A stretch of 64,000 nt of DNA, from positions 62,001-126,000 of the forward strand of contig NZ_LMIA01000001.1 of assembly GCF_001428565.1 (NCBI RefSeq), given 5' to 3'. Shown one piece after another: positions 8,269 through 19,214 of the stretch. Position numbers and translations under genes: made by a program. The notes beneath the pieces were generated by a model. The model did no database searches, had not been told where the DNA came from, and saw only the letters and a list, made by a program, of their open reading frames with translations. This stretch comes from Nocardioides sp. Root190 (GTDB taxonomy: Bacteria; Actinomycetota; Actinomycetes; Propionibacteriales; Nocardioidaceae). The number at the start of each line of letters is the position of its first letter. Position 1 is the first letter of the stretch.

Positions 8269-9510
8269 TCACGACGTACGGATGCAGGCGAAGAGGTGGC
8301 GTCCGTAGTTGTCCTCGTACGGCGCCACGGCGTCCTGGTCGGGACCGAGGTCGATCACCTCGTCGAAGGTCGTGTGCTGGCGCAGGAAGGCCTCGACGTG
8401 GCCGGTGTCCCAGCCACCGAGCGAGGTGCGGAACCAACGCTCGTGCTCCTGCCCCGTGTCGAGGAAGAGGACCCGCCGGGTCGAGGCGTCCAGCCGGCGG
8501 GCGAGCTCCACCGCACTGCAGCCACCGCGTCCGAGCACGAAGTGGTGGAGCAGGCTGAAGCAGGACACGACATCCCACCGACGCGACGTCGTGGCCAGGA
8601 TCTGCTCGGCGTCGCCGATCCGGATCCGGGTCGGGTCGAGGTCGTAGACGACACGACCGAGCTCCGCGCCCAGCGGGTCCCGCTCGAGGCCCTCCGCGGC
8701 GTAGCCCCGGATCCCCATCTGGTCGACGAACCAGCCGTAGCAGCTGGCGACGTCGAGGTAGGACGTACCGGGCGCGTCGAGGCCCCGATCGGCGAGGAAG
8801 GACGTCATCAGGTCGAGGCGGTCCGTGCACCGTCGCACCGTCGGCCACTGCGCCTCGAGCTCCGGCGAGGACACCGGCTGGTAGAGCTCACGCCCACCGT
8901 CCAGCCACGACATCCGGCGGAGCAGCTGCTGCAGCGGGGTGTCCACGTGTCCCCGGCGCACCCGGACGCGCACCGTGGAGACGCCCTCACGCACCAGTTG
9001 CGCGACACGGTGGTGGCCGTCCAGCAGCTGGTGGCAGTCGGAGTCGGCGATCGGCACGGTCAGCACCGGCATGCCCGGCGCGGAGTGGTGGTCGCCGGTG
9101 ACCGCTGGCCCGCGGCCGCCGGTGGCGGCGTACTCGATGAACTGTCGTGCCTGGGCGAGGATCCCGGCGTGGTCGGCGGCCGCGAAGTAGCGGCCGGTGT
9201 GGCGGATGCACGCCATCGCCATCCGTCCGTAGGACGACTCGAGGATGTCCTGGTCGCTGAGTGGACCGAGGTCGGCGCGGTCGAGCAGCTCGACGTGCGG
9301 ACTGTCGGCGATCTGGCGCGAGGGCCACAGCGGGTCGCCGTAGACCGTGGCGAACTGGGCGGCCGTCATGCCGTTCTGGCCGCCGAGGAGGAGCCGGTCG
9401 AGAGGCACCTCACGCGTCCCGGCGTGCCATCGGGTGACCCGGGCGAGTCGATGGCGGGTGGGCGCGGTGAGCACCGCTCCCTGGCCTCGTTGCGGGTGGG
9501 CGTCGATCAT
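8269..9510 (-). CDS. ParB/Srx-like nucleotide-binding domain plus SAM-dependent methyltransferase
   Basis: A 413-residue two-part protein. Near residue 160, LLDGHHRVAQLVREG is the GxHR-type motif of the ParB/sulfiredoxin-like fold, which binds nucleotides. From about residue 245 a class I methyltransferase begins (SYLDVASCYGWFVDQM as motif I, then VVSCFSLLHHF as the later core motif). The ATG at 9510 has GGAAGGA upstream and overlaps the sulfotransferase stop by 4 bases. In this operon it may phosphorylate and/or methylate a glycan building block. The domain combination is suggestive; the reaction is unknown. Confidence 0.7.
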   Translation of the reverse strand: MIDAHPQRGQGAVLTAPTRHRLARVTRWHAGTREVPLDRLLLGGQNGMTAAQFATVYGDPLWPSRQIADSPHVELLDRADLGPLSDQDILESSYGRMAMACIRHTGRYFAAADHAGILAQARQFIEYAATGGRGPAVTGDHHSAPGMPVLTVPIADSDCHQLLDGHHRVAQLVREGVSTVRVRVRRGHVDTPLQQLLRRMSWLDGGRELYQPVSSPELEAQWPTVRRCTDRLDLMTSFLADRGLDAPGTSYLDVASCYGWFVDQMGIRGYAAEGLERDPLGAELGRVVYDLDPTRIRIGDAEQILATTSRRWDVVSCFSLLHHFVLGRGGCSAVELARRLDASTRRVLFLDTGQEHERWFRTSLGGWDTGHVEAFLRQHTTFDEVIDLGPDQDAVAPYEDNYGRHLFACIRTS

Positions 9511-10382
9511 CGTGATGGTTCCTTCCTCCAGCTGGGGGTGTCGCCGAGCAGCAACGCCAGCGCGGCGTCGTGCGGCTCGAAGTGGTCCTGCAGGTGGTTC
9601 CTGAGGTCGTCGGGCAGCGGTGCCCCGGGGCGTTCGTTCCAGCGACCGACCTCCGCCGGCCGGTGGGACGGGAGCCCGAGGCTCCGCTGCAGATCGAGGT
9701 ACGTCGTCACCGGGTCCGCGAACAGCCGGTTCGCATCCACGACATGGACCCGGTCGCGGCCGAGCTCGGCGACGAAGCGCGCGATCTGCTCGGCGTACTG
9801 GCTGCGCTGGAGGTAGCAGTGGTGGCGGTGGCCGAAGCTGGGCACGCCACTGTCGGCGGCGACCGCGGCGCCCAGCCCCCTGGTGCGTTCGGCCTCCTGG
9901 GTGACGGCGTCGGCGAAGGACAGCGTCTCGAAGCCGCGGGCGAACTCGTGGCGGTAGGAGGAGTAGGCGCGCTCGACGGGGTCCCGGACCATCACGACCA
10001 CCTGGCAGCCGGGCAGGTCGCGAGCGATGCGAGCGGCCGCGAGCGGGTGGAAGAGGTAGTAGCCACTGCACTCGAAGGCCAGCGTCGCGCCGCGACGCAG
10101 ACGGATGGGGAAGTGGGCGCGGTACCAACGGGTCCCGCGGGAGTAGTCGTCGTCGAAGTAGCCCGTGCCCTTGTTGATCGTCGGACGACGCAGCCTCGGG
10201 TGCTCACTGAGCAGCCGGAACAACGTGGTCGTGCCCGCTCGCTGCGCCCCGACGACGATGATCTCCGGTGGCGGTCGCAGGTCCGCAGTGAGGAATCCCC
10301 AGCCCAGCAAGGCTTTGCGGGCTCCGTTGAGCACGGGTCGCGGCAACCGCTGACGAAGCCGTCCGGCGAGTGCGCGGATCAC
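9507..10382 (-). CDS. PAPS-dependent sulfotransferase
   Basis: A 291-residue sulfotransferase. The 5'-phosphosulfate-binding loop is VVGAQRAGTTTLFRLL near residue 45. The 3'-phosphate-binding segment is VVMVRDPVERAYSSYRHEF near residue 133. Both are canonical for enzymes that move sulfate from PAPS to a hydroxyl. The length fits the family. The GTG start at 10382 overlaps the flippase stop (GTGA), and its own stop overlaps the methyltransferase start, so it is translationally coupled between flippase and methyltransferase. It most likely sulfates a sugar or lipid-linked intermediate of the exopolysaccharide. The acceptor is inferred from context. Confidence 0.85.
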   Translation of the reverse strand: MIRALAGRLRQRLPRPVLNGARKALLGWGFLTADLRPPPEIIVVGAQRAGTTTLFRLLSEHPRLRRPTINKGTGYFDDDYSRGTRWYRAHFPIRLRRGATLAFECSGYYLFHPLAAARIARDLPGCQVVVMVRDPVERAYSSYRHEFARGFETLSFADAVTQEAERTRGLGAAVAADSGVPSFGHRHHCYLQRSQYAEQIARFVAELGRDRVHVVDANRLFADPVTTYLDLQRSLGLPSHRPAEVGRWNERPGAPLPDDLRNHLQDHFEPHDAALALLLGDTPSWRKEPSR

Positions 10383-11890
10383 GACGCCACCAGCCGGGAG
10401 CGGGTACGACGCAGACCACTGATCGCGATGTCCACGTCGAGCCGCTCACGGAACCGCCACACCACGGCGAGGTAGCCGAGCATCACGACCGCGCTCGTCG
10501 CCAGCCAGGACGCTGGTCCCAGGCCGACAATCCGGTCCGCGGCGAGCAACGGGCCGGCCACGCACAGGAGTGCGAGGGCGCCGGCAAGGACCGTCGCCCG
10601 GATGTCGGCGTGCATCCGCAGGTCGGACCGCAGCTGGACGATCGCCAGCAGGCACCGCACGACGACGGCGGCCACCCAGGCCAGGCCCGCCCCCACGATT
10701 CCCATCCGCGGCACCAGGACCAGGCAGAGGGCCACGTCGACGGCGAGGGCGACGAGGGTGTTGGCCAGGCTGCGTCCGCTGCGCCCCAGCATCAGCAGGA
10801 GGGTGTCGACCGGGCCCGACGCGACGGCGACCAGCATCCCGACAACCATGACGACCGCAACGACGGCGTTCTCGGTCGTGACATAGGCATCGCCGAACCA
10901 GCCGAGGTAGGCCGCCGGCGCAGCGACCACGCACAGGTAGACGGGCCAGGACAGCAGCACGCTCCAGCAGGTCGTCGTGCTGAAGACGCGGGACAGGGCG
11001 TCGCGATCGCGGTCGCCGTCATCGCTCCCGGCAAGGATCAGGGTGAACCTGGGCTGGACGACCGAGGAGACCGCCTGGTTCGCGAGCTGGCCGAACACGA
11101 CGAAGCGGGTCGCCACGGTGTACGCCGCCGCGTGAGCCGGCGAGAGCAGCCACGCGACGAGCACGATGTCGAGCTTCTGGATCGCGATCTGCGCAATCCG
11201 TGCCGTCGCCCGTGGCCAGGTGAACGCCCAGAACGCCCGCCCGCTGATCCCCCCAGGATTCACGGACGGGCGTTCCACCGGCGGCTGGCCGACGCGAGCA
11301 CGCAAGGATCGCGCGGCGAGCACCGAGGTCAGGACGTACGCGCTGGCCCAGACCAGTGCCAGCTCACTGTGCGGACGCCCGGTCGCCAGCACTGCTGCCA
11401 CCAGCGCGAGCTGGACGCCGGGGCGCACCAGCCGCTCCACCAGGACGGTCGAGCGGAAGCTGGCGTGGGCCCGGACGGCGCCGAGGCAGAGGTCCGCCGC
11501 CGTCGCGAAGGGCAGCGCCCAGACGAGGGGCCGGGTGACCGGTGCAACGAGCGCGAGCAGGAGCGCGAGGCCCACGGAGGTGAGGAGAACGGGTGGGGCC
11601 ACCACCCGCAGCAGTGGGCGGATGTCGGTTGGCTGCCCCGAGCGGAGCACGAACCGGGCCAGCCCCGTCTCGGTTCCCAGGCCGGCGGTCGCGGCCGCCA
11701 TGAGGAAGAGGGAGGTGGCTGCGAAGAAGCGGCCTGCGGCATCCGGTGACAGGTTCCTGGTGATCACCAGCACCAGGCCGAAGGTGACGATCGTGCTGAC
11801 CGTCGCGCCGACGAGGCTGCCGGCGCTCCCCCGGGCAACAGCACCCAGGTGGCGTCGTACGTCGTCGGCGGTGGCCTCAGCGCTGCGCAT
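10379..11890 (-). CDS. Wzx-type polysaccharide flippase (MOP/MATE superfamily)
   Basis: A 503-residue protein with about 12-14 hydrophobic helices. It begins with a short cytoplasmic stretch followed by SLVGATVSTIVTFGLVLVI and TRNLSPDAAGRFF, typical of polysaccharide flippases. The start at 11890 has GGGGAG about 6 bases upstream; a longer reading to 11983 would run into the Wzz gene. It should move undecaprenyl-linked repeat units across the membrane for the polymerase at 1762-3801. It overlaps the upstream Wzz gene by 14 bases and the sulfotransferase by 4, so it is part of one operon. Confidence 0.85.
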   Translation of the reverse strand: MRSAEATADDVRRHLGAVARGSAGSLVGATVSTIVTFGLVLVITRNLSPDAAGRFFAATSLFLMAAATAGLGTETGLARFVLRSGQPTDIRPLLRVVAPPVLLTSVGLALLLALVAPVTRPLVWALPFATAADLCLGAVRAHASFRSTVLVERLVRPGVQLALVAAVLATGRPHSELALVWASAYVLTSVLAARSLRARVGQPPVERPSVNPGGISGRAFWAFTWPRATARIAQIAIQKLDIVLVAWLLSPAHAAAYTVATRFVVFGQLANQAVSSVVQPRFTLILAGSDDGDRDRDALSRVFSTTTCWSVLLSWPVYLCVVAAPAAYLGWFGDAYVTTENAVVAVVMVVGMLVAVASGPVDTLLLMLGRSGRSLANTLVALAVDVALCLVLVPRMGIVGAGLAWVAAVVVRCLLAIVQLRSDLRMHADIRATVLAGALALLCVAGPLLAADRIVGLGPASWLATSAVVMLGYLAVVWRFRERLDVDIAISGLRRTRSRLVAS

Positions 11891-13337
11891 CCGGCTCCCC
11901 TTCCGAAGTCCCGACGCCGATCCCGCGGACCTCGACCAGTCCGAGGACGTCGCAGTCGCCGCGATCGGCCTCCTCCAGTGCACGCTCCACGTCGTTGCGG
12001 GTGGTGTGGAACGGGCTCACCTCCACCACCACGGCAGACGCGGCCGTCAGGACGGCTCGGCCCACGGGCGTCGTCAGGCCGGGGCACCTCACCACGACGA
12101 CGTCGGCGCGCTTGGCCAGGTCGTGCAGGCTCCGCGCCATTCCTGCGGCGGTGACGAGGTCGGCCAGCTCGGACTCCGTCCGCTCCCGGTCCACCGCGGT
12201 CGGCTGCAGCCGGGTGACGAAGTGCTGCTGGTCGGAGAGCACCTCGTCGACCTCGACCTCCTCGAGGACGAGCTGCGCCACGGCAGCGACGTCCTCGGGC
12301 CGGCCCAGGTCGACGCTGACGACCTGGTAGCGCGCGTTGCCGAGGGAGGTCACCAGCGATCGGTGGAGGACGCTCGAGGCCCGGTCGGCGCGGGCGACCG
12401 CGACCACTCGCGGTCTGGCCGGTGCCACCGCGAGGACGGAGGAGCGCACCGCCGCCACGACACCGTCGTCGGGACGAACCGGCGCCCGCACCGCGCCGAA
12501 GGCCGGCGGGGGAAGGTCGGTGAGGTCGTCCAGGGACCTGATCGTGAAGGTCCGTACCCGACCGCTGCGCACACCCACCCACCCACCGGCGACCAGCAGG
12601 ACCGCCAGTCCGGCCGACGCTCCGACGAGCGCCGGCTGGTGGAGGAGGCCCGGCGCGTTGACGCGGCCGGGCCGGACCACCTGGCCCGGGTCCAGGCTCT
12701 CGGACTCCGCTGTCACCAGCTGGGCGCGCAGGGAGCTGATCTGGAGGGTGAGCTCCTCGATCTGCTGTTCCAGCACGGGTCGCTGCGAGCTGCCCGAGGT
12801 CAACCGCTCGAGCTTGTCGATGGCCGCCGTGCGCTCGTCGGCACGGGCATCGACGAGCTCGTCGAGCCGCGAGGTCTGCTCGAAGACCGCCGACTCCGTC
12901 CGTGCGCGCCGGAAGGCAAGGTAGACCTCGGCGAAGGCGGACACCCGGGCCAGTGCCGTTTCTGCATCAGGTCCCGTGGTCGTGATCTCGAGCAGCTGCG
13001 TGTTGGGCGGGACGCTGACCTGGACGACCGCCAACAGATCGGCGGAGTCGCCTGCACTGTCGAGGCGGTCGAGGACGGCGCGAGCGACCGCCTCGGACCT
13101 GAGGACCTGTGCCTCGGTCTCGAGGTTGACCAGCTCGTCCCCGCGCCCGCCCGGGCTGTAGGCATTGCCGGTCAGCGGGTGCAACATCACCACTGCCGTC
13201 GCGCTGTTCTCCCCCTTGCGCTGCAGGGACCAGGCCGCGCCCGCCGATGCCACGACGACCACGAGGATGAACAGCAGCGCGACTGATCGCGCCGCCGGCA
13301 CCCACGCCCGCCGACCACCTCTGTCATCGCCGCCCAT
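11877..13337 (-). CDS. Wzz-type chain-length protein with degenerate BY-kinase-like tail
   Basis: A 486-residue membrane protein and first gene of the minus-strand operon. Helix 1 (residues about 18-36, [18 protein letters not shown]) and helix 2 (about 236-255) flank an extracytoplasmic region with a coiled coil (residues about 140-215), the Wzz topology. After helix 2 comes a cytoplasmic domain of about 220 residues that resembles the CpsD/Wzc kinase. Its expected Walker A loop reads [15 protein letters not shown], without the GKT/GKS lysine, and no terminal tyrosine cluster is present. It is therefore probably a pseudokinase partner controlling polymer length. The start at 13337 is supported by GGAGGTGGGC immediately upstream. 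Confidence 0.7.
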   Translation of the reverse strand: MGGDDRGGRRAWVPAARSVALLFILVVVVASAGAAWSLQRKGENSATAVVMLHPLTGNAYSPGGRGDELVNLETEAQVLRSEAVARAVLDRLDSAGDSADLLAVVQVSVPPNTQLLEITTTGPDAETALARVSAFAEVYLAFRRARTESAVFEQTSRLDELVDARADERTAAIDKLERLTSGSSQRPVLEQQIEELTLQISSLRAQLVTAESESLDPGQVVRPGRVNAPGLLHQPALVGASAGLAVLLVAGGWVGVRSGRVRTFTIRSLDDLTDLPPPAFGAVRAPVRPDDGVVAAVRSSVLAVAPARPRVVAVARADRASSVLHRSLVTSLGNARYQVVSVDLGRPEDVAAVAQLVLEEVEVDEVLSDQQHFVTRLQPTAVDRERTESELADLVTAAGMARSLHDLAKRADVVVVRCPGLTTPVGRAVLTAASAVVVEVSPFHTTRNDVERALEEADRGDCDVLGLVEVRGIGVGTSEGEPDAQR

Positions 13338-13416
13338 GCCCACCTCCATGTCCGGGCCGCCGAAGGCCACATCATGGAGCGCGGTCGGGTGCTGTGAGGG
13401 TGCCGCCGACGGATAC

Positions 13417-13465
13417 CCCCAATTTGTGGGACGTTGTGGCGCCCCGAGCAACCTGCCCAATATCG
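13417..13465. promoter_or_regulatory. Polysaccharide-island boxes, copies 3 and 4 (inverted pair)
   Basis: The divergent promoter region between the Wzz operon (start 13337) and the giant surface protein (start 13526) holds CCCCAATTTGTGGGAC on the plus strand (13417-13432) and CGATATTGGGCAGG on the minus strand (13452-13465). The paired, oppositely oriented arrangement is repeated at 19152-19194. Confidence 0.45.
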
Positions 13466-13525
13466 GTCATGCCGCAGGTCGCCCGGCACGGGCACGATCG
13501 CAGGGCCCTCGGAAATCCGGGGGCC

Positions 13526-16500
13526 ATGCGAGTGCGGGGGCGTGAACAGATGGCTGCAGCAAGATCCCGACGGAGTCCCCATGCACGGTTGGGAAGGCGA
13601 GGTGCCTGGGCGGCGATCCCCATCCTCGTCGTCGCCTCCTTGCTGTCCGTCCCCGTACTCGCGCCACCCGCGGCCTCGGCCCCGGGCGAGGTGAGCTTCG
13701 TCGGCGCTGCGAGCACCGCCGGCAACCGCACGAGCCACACGGTCCGGGTCCCGGCCGCCGTCGAGCCCGGTGACGTCCTGATGCTGGTCCTGTCGACGAA
13801 CTCGACGACGACGACCATCGGCACCGCGCCGGCAGGCTGGTCCCTGGCGGCCACCCGCGACGGCAACGGCATGCGGGGTCGACTCTGGACCCGCACCGCA
13901 GGTGCCACCGACGCGGACTCCGTCCTCACCGTCGCGACCAGCGCCGCCACGAAGTCCGTCATGAGTGTCGGCGCCTACCGCAGCACGGGGCAGGCACCGA
14001 CGATCACGGCCACCGCCGGTGGCTCTGACCTGAGCGGCACCTCCCACGCGACTCCCGCCACCACGGTGGCGGACGCCGGCTCCTGGTTGGTGAGCGTCTG
14101 GTCCGAGAAGTCGTCGACCGACCTGACCTGGACCCTGCCCGCCGCCGTGCAGCAACGCCAGGCCGCCGCCGCGACCGGGAGCGGGAAGGTCAGCGCGGTC
14201 TGGGGCGACTCAGCAGGCCCCGTCCCGACCGGAGCGAGGCCCGGCCTCGCCGCGACCACCAGCGCAGCTGCGTCACGGACGGTGACGTTCTCGGTGGTCG
14301 TCAGCCCCGGCGTGCTCGTCAACGCCGAGCCCGACGCCTCCTTCACCGCCAGCTGCGACGGTCTCGTCTGCTCGTACGACGCCTCGGGCTCCAGCGACCC
14401 CGACGGCGACGACCTCACCTACGCCTGGTCCTTCGGGGACGGGACGACAGGAGCCGGACGCACCGCCCAGCACACCTACTCCTCCGCAGGACAGCGCACG
14501 GTCACCCTCGACGTCAGTGACGGCCAGGACACGGACCAGGCGACCCGGCAGGTCAGTCCGACGCCGTCGACGACGGTCGGCAGCCTGACCCACGTGGGAT
14601 CGGCGAGCACCGCCGGCAACCGTCCGGCGCACTCGGTGACCGTCCCCAGCGCGGTGCTGCCCGGCGACCGACTCGTCCTCTTCCTCGTCACCAACACGAC
14701 GTCCGGAGTGCTGGCCGACGACCTCGCCGGCTGGACCCTGCTGGAGTCGAGGAACGGCAACGGCATCCGCGGCCGCGCCTGGACCCGCGCGGCCACGGCA
14801 GCGGACGCGGGTCGGACCGTCACGGTGACCAGCGACAGCTACATCAAGTCCGCCATGACCCTCACGGCCTACCGGAGCACCGGTCCTGCCGTGATCTCGG
14901 CGTCCGTGGTCGGAGGATCCGACTCGCCGGCGACCAACCACACCGCCCCGTCGGTCTCCGTTCTCAGCACGGGATCATGGGTGGTCAGCGCGTGGGGTGA
15001 GAAGTCGAGCACGGACACGACCTGGACGCTGCCCGGCTCTGCGACGCTGCGCGGCCAGGCGGCATCGACCGGCACCGGCAAGGTCAGCATGGCCGTCGGC
15101 GACTCGAACGCCGGCCTCCTGGTCGGCCCTGCGCCAGCACGCACTGCCACCACCAGCACCTCGGTGTCGCGGTCGATGCTCTTCTCGGTCGTCGTCGACC
15201 CCGGCATCGACGCCACGGCCAGCAACGAGGCCCCGGTGGCGGAGTTCTCCACCGGGTGCGCCGGGCTGACCTGCGAGTACGACGCGTCGCTGTCCTTCGA
15301 CCTCGACCACGACGACCTCACCTACCAGTGGACCTTCGGGGACGGGCAGACCGGGACCGGCGTGAACCCGGAGCACACCTACGCCACTCCGGGCATCCGC
15401 TCGGTCACCCTCACCGTCGGCGACGGCCACGGACACACGGACCAGGCGAGCGGCACCTCCGTCACGGTGCTGCCCAGCCCGCCGCCGGGCCACGCCCGTC
15501 TCGTGCCCGACGCGCCGCGGACCAACCAGCCGACGATCACCACGGGCGAGATCTGGGACATCGAGGTGGTCGGCAACCGGGTGTACGTCGCCGGGGGCTT
15601 CACCTCGATCCGCCAGCCCAACAACGGGGCCGTCGTCAACCAGTCCTTCCTCGCGGCGTACAACTGGAGCACGGGCCAGGTCGACACCCAGTTCCGTCCG
15701 GTCTTCACCGACGGCAGGGTCGATGCGGTCGAGGCCTCACCGGACGGGACGCGGCTCTACGTCGCGGGCAACTTCGGAGCCGTCAACGGTGTCAGCCGCA
15801 AGGCGATCGCCCGGCTGGATCCCGCAACGGGCGCGCCGATCGCGGCCTTCACGGCCAATGCCAACGGCAAGGCGAACGAGCTGGCCGTCACCAACTCCAC
15901 CGTCTATGCGGGCGGTCGCTTCACCACCATCAACAACGTGCCCCGCAGTGCGTTGGTGGCACTCGACGGCCTCACCGGTGCCGTCCGGACCGACTTCGTC
16001 AACAACATCACTGGCGGCATCGGCACCAACGGTGAGCTCGCGGTCCAACGGCTCAAGCTGACCCATGACGAGGGTCGACTCCTCGTCGTCCACACCGGGC
16101 GCCAGGTGAACGGTCAGGACCGCTACGGCATCGCGATCATCAACACCCGGACCAACCGGCTCACGGCATGGAAGTCCTCGCTGTGGACCGACAACCTCCA
16201 GTTCGTCGGGGGCATCCAGCGCATCTACGGCGGCGACATCGGTCCCGACGACTCCTACTTCGTCGTCACCAGCGGATCAGGCGGGGACCGGCCGCCGATC
16301 AACGACACGGTGATCGCCTTCAAGCTCGACGCCGACCCCGACGCGCAACCGCTCTGGATCTCGCGGCACTTCGACTCCGTCTACTCGGTCGCTGCGACCG
16401 AGTCCGGCATCTACATCGGCGGACACTTCCAGTGGGCCGAGTCCGCGACGGCGCCCGTTCCGTGGCCGGGGCTCGACGACGTCGGCTACGGCACCGGCCA

Positions 16501-19051
16501 GGGACTCTCGGCCTACGCCCTCGGCGATGCCGTCGTGAAGAGGTTCCACCTCGCTGCCCTGGACCCCACCGACGGCCACGCCCTCGAATGGTTCGCGCCG
16601 TCGAACTCCTACGAGGGCGACAAGCACATCGAGGCGACCCCCCGAGGCCTGTTCGTCGGCGGCGACGGCAACACCAAGGGCAGCTACAACGTCGGCCGCG
16701 TCGCCTTCTTCGACTTCACCAACGTGACCGCCCAGAACGGCACCCAGACCGAGATCACCTCCCCGATCGAGGGCAGGATCGAGCCGGTCGACGAGCAGTT
16801 CGAGATCACCGGAACCGCCACTGCGGCGACCGGCGTGCAGCGGGTCGAGATCGAGGTCATGGACCGCTCGTCGGGCCGCTACCTCGCCGACGACCTGACC
16901 ACATGGGGGTCGACCACCTCCAACACCATCAACGCGACCATCGATCCCGGCACCGGTGCCGCGCGGACCTGGCGTCTCCCCCTGCTCATGACGGCCAACC
17001 GCGAGCTGCTGGTGCGCGCCCGCGCGATCGCCGTGAACGGCACGGCCGACAGCACGAAGGCCGCCAAGAAGTTCGAGACGTTCGGCCTGTCCGACCAGCC
17101 ACCCGACACGAGCGTCAACGGTCCCGGCAGCCCGGTCAGTGCGCTGACGTTCACGGTGACCGGTTCGGCCACCGACGACTTCGGGGTCAACGGGATCTCC
17201 TTCACCCTGCGTGACAGCCAGAACCGCTACCTCCAGGACGACGGAACCGTCTCGGCCACCTACAACACCTTCCAGGTCGAGCCCGACGTGGTCGGCGGCA
17301 CCAGTACGACGTGGTCCCAGGAAGTCACCGTTCCCTACGAGGACGAGTGGTGGCTGCAGGCCAGGGCCTCCGACACGACCGGCCAGTCCGACCTGGACAC
17401 CGCGGACCGCCGCTGGATCGTCACCGAGAACGGTCAGCCACCGACGGTGTCGATCACCCAGCCGGCGCTGATGGTGCCCCCCACCTCGACGCAGACCGTC
17501 GTGGTCACTCCGGGCCAGCCGCTGACCTTCTCCGGGTCGGCGAACGACGACGAGGCGCTGAGCGAGGTGTGGATCACGCTGCGCAACAACTCGACCGGGG
17601 AACGTCTCGCATCCGACGGCTCCTGGGGCACCGGGGTGATCGCCGGGTCGTACCGGATCTCGCCGGTGAACCTGAACCAGACCAGCTACGGCTGGACCTA
17701 CACGACCCCGTTCGACCTCAGCCCCGGCACGTACAGCTTCACCGTCGGCGCCTCGGACCGGATCGGGCTCAGCACGTCGTCGAACAACCAGGGTCGACTG
17801 ACCCTCAACGCCCAGATCCCGGGCGACACCCCACCCAACGGGCTGCTCGACGTCACCGGCACCGTCAACGGCGGCCAGGTCCTCGCACTCGACCTCGCCG
17901 GTTCCGCCACCGACGACCGAGGGGTCGACCGCGTGGGCATCGCCGTGCTCCACCGTGACACCAGCCGCTACCTGCAACCCAACGGCACCCTGTCCGCGAC
18001 CTTCGCGACGATCGACGCCACCCTGGTGAGCCGCGGCGCCACCAGCACCCGGTGGAGCCTGTACGTGCCGCTGCCCACCCAGGGCGACTGGTCGGTCACG
18101 GCGTACGCGTTCGACACCGCAGGACAGCAGGACCCGTCGACCTCGGGGGCGACGGCGCGGTACCCGATCTACCCGGGCGACCAGCCCCCCGTGCTCAACG
18201 AGAGCCTGCTCAACCCCACCGAGGGCACGGTCTTCCCCGACGGCAAGATCTTCACCAGTGGGCGGGCCGAGGACGACCAGGCCATGTCGGAGGTGCAGGT
18301 CGCGGTCGTGAACGCCGCCGGCCAGTACATGAGCTCGTCGGGCACCTTCACCAGCACGAACGCCAGCTGGCGCACCGCGTTCCTCAACAGCCCCGGGACG
18401 CCCGGTTCCAACTTCTCGTACACGACACCGGTGATCCCGCCGGGCGCCTACACGGTCCGGGTCCGTGCGATCGACCAGCACGGCTTCATCAGCACCATCT
18501 ACGAACGGCACGCCAGCGTCACCCATCCGCCCAACGAGCCGCCCGTACCGTCCTTCACCTTCTCGTGCGCGGAGAACGTCTGCACCTACGACGCGCGGAC
18601 CTCGACCGACGAGGCGCCCGCGGCCCTCACCTACTCGTGGTCGTTCGGCAACGGCTCGGGCTCGGGGGCCGTGGTGACCCGGACCTACACCAGCGCAGCG
18701 ACCTACACCGTCACCCTCACCGCCCGCGACGAGTGGGGAGTCACCGCGGCCACCTCGCAGACCGTCACGATCGCGGTCCCGGCCGGCAACCAGGCCCCCG
18801 CGCCCGTGCTCAACCCACCTGCCTGCGCGAACCTCTCCTGCAACTTCTCCGCCGTCGGGTCGAGCGACCCGAACGCCGGCGACACGATCAGCTATCGGTG
18901 GGTGTGGGCCGACGGTACGGCGAGCTCGACGTCGACCTCGCCGAGCCACACCTTCCCGGCTGCCGGGACCTACCTGGTGGAGCTGACGGTGACGGACGGA
19001 TGGGGGACGGCCACCACGGTCAACCGGAGCGTGACCGTCGGCGGGCCCTGA
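13526..19051 (+). CDS. Giant secreted multidomain protein with PKD, propeller and Ig-like repeats
   Basis: About 1841 residues. A signal peptide ([19 protein letters not shown]) ends near residue 50 at AASA. Two copies of a beta-sandwich module follow, starting [14 protein letters not shown] and [14 protein letters not shown], each followed by a PKD domain ([11 protein letters not shown] near residue 300; [11 protein letters not shown] near residue 600). Residues about 660-1070 are a propeller-like region ([38 protein letters not shown]). Five Ig-like repeats with the core RYLxxDGT/S span about 1080-1665, and two more PKD domains close the protein. No sortase signal or terminal helix is seen. 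It is probably secreted or polymer-associated, acting in adhesion or matrix structure. The start is uncertain; 13550 is an alternative. Confidence 0.75.
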   Translation: MRVRGREQMAAARSRRSPHARLGRRGAWAAIPILVVASLLSVPVLAPPAASAPGEVSFVGAASTAGNRTSHTVRVPAAVEPGDVLMLVLSTNSTTTTIGTAPAGWSLAATRDGNGMRGRLWTRTAGATDADSVLTVATSAATKSVMSVGAYRSTGQAPTITATAGGSDLSGTSHATPATTVADAGSWLVSVWSEKSSTDLTWTLPAAVQQRQAAAATGSGKVSAVWGDSAGPVPTGARPGLAATTSAAASRTVTFSVVVSPGVLVNAEPDASFTASCDGLVCSYDASGSSDPDGDDLTYAWSFGDGTTGAGRTAQHTYSSAGQRTVTLDVSDGQDTDQATRQVSPTPSTTVGSLTHVGSASTAGNRPAHSVTVPSAVLPGDRLVLFLVTNTTSGVLADDLAGWTLLESRNGNGIRGRAWTRAATAADAGRTVTVTSDSYIKSAMTLTAYRSTGPAVISASVVGGSDSPATNHTAPSVSVLSTGSWVVSAWGEKSSTDTTWTLPGSATLRGQAASTGTGKVSMAVGDSNAGLLVGPAPARTATTSTSVSRSMLFSVVVDPGIDATASNEAPVAEFSTGCAGLTCEYDASLSFDLDHDDLTYQWTFGDGQTGTGVNPEHTYATPGIRSVTLTVGDGHGHTDQASGTSVTVLPSPPPGHARLVPDAPRTNQPTITTGEIWDIEVVGNRVYVAGGFTSIRQPNNGAVVNQSFLAAYNWSTGQVDTQFRPVFTDGRVDAVEASPDGTRLYVAGNFGAVNGVSRKAIARLDPATGAPIAAFTANANGKANELAVTNSTVYAGGRFTTINNVPRSALVALDGLTGAVRTDFVNNITGGIGTNGELAVQRLKLTHDEGRLLVVHTGRQVNGQDRYGIAIINTRTNRLTAWKSSLWTDNLQFVGGIQRIYGGDIGPDDSYFVVTSGSGGDRPPINDTVIAFKLDADPDAQPLWISRHFDSVYSVAATESGIYIGGHFQWAESATAPVPWPGLDDVGYGTGQGLSAYALGDAVVKRFHLAALDPTDGHALEWFAPSNSYEGDKHIEATPRGLFVGGDGNTKGSYNVGRVAFFDFTNVTAQNGTQTEITSPIEGRIEPVDEQFEITGTATAATGVQRVEIEVMDRSSGRYLADDLTTWGSTTSNTINATIDPGTGAARTWRLPLLMTANRELLVRARAIAVNGTADSTKAAKKFETFGLSDQPPDTSVNGPGSPVSALTFTVTGSATDDFGVNGISFTLRDSQNRYLQDDGTVSATYNTFQVEPDVVGGTSTTWSQEVTVPYEDEWWLQARASDTTGQSDLDTADRRWIVTENGQPPTVSITQPALMVPPTSTQTVVVTPGQPLTFSGSANDDEALSEVWITLRNNSTGERLASDGSWGTGVIAGSYRISPVNLNQTSYGWTYTTPFDLSPGTYSFTVGASDRIGLSTSSNNQGRLTLNAQIPGDTPPNGLLDVTGTVNGGQVLALDLAGSATDDRGVDRVGIAVLHRDTSRYLQPNGTLSATFATIDATLVSRGATSTRWSLYVPLPTQGDWSVTAYAFDTAGQQDPSTSGATARYPIYPGDQPPVLNESLLNPTEGTVFPDGKIFTSGRAEDDQAMSEVQVAVVNAAGQYMSSSGTFTSTNASWRTAFLNSPGTPGSNFSYTTPVIPPGAYTVRVRAIDQHGFISTIYERHASVTHPPNEPPVPSFTFSCAENVCTYDARTSTDEAPAALTYSWSFGNGSGSGAVVTRTYTSAATYTVTLTARDEWGVTAATSQTVTIAVPAGNQAPAPVLNPPACANLSCNFSAVGSSDPNAGDTISYRWVWADGTASSTSTSPSHTFPAAGTYLVELTVTDGWGTATTVNRSVTVGGP

Positions 19052-19151
19052 GCCACCGGACAACCTCTCAGAATCCGGCGATCGTCCACCAGAAATCCAG
19101 TCCGGGAGGAGATTCTTTACCCGAAAGGGTCCGAACGGTCAGGAATGACGG

Positions 19152-19194
19152 ACAATATTGGGTACGTTCGCAGGATTTCTACCCACAATTGCGC
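19152..19194. promoter_or_regulatory. Polysaccharide-island boxes, copies 5 and 6 (inverted pair)
   Basis: ACAATATTGGGTACG on the plus strand (19152-19166) and GCGCAATTGTGGGTAG on the minus strand (19179-19194) lie just upstream of the histidine kinase start at 19215. The pair resembles that at 13417-13465 and suggests autoregulation of the two-component genes. Confidence 0.45.
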
Positions 19195-19214
19195 TAGTCA
19201 CAGATACTGACCAG

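Noticed and set aside
7144-9816. 890-codon plus-strand open frame
   Set aside because: It is antisense to three genes with clear motifs (kinase, methyltransferase, sulfotransferase) and has no domain of its own.
16277-19063. Very long open frame on the minus strand opposite the giant surface protein
   Set aside because: It is a GC-rich shadow; the plus-strand frame has a signal peptide, PKD and Ig-like repeats, while this one has no recognisable domain and an Arg/Gly/Asp/Val-biased composition.
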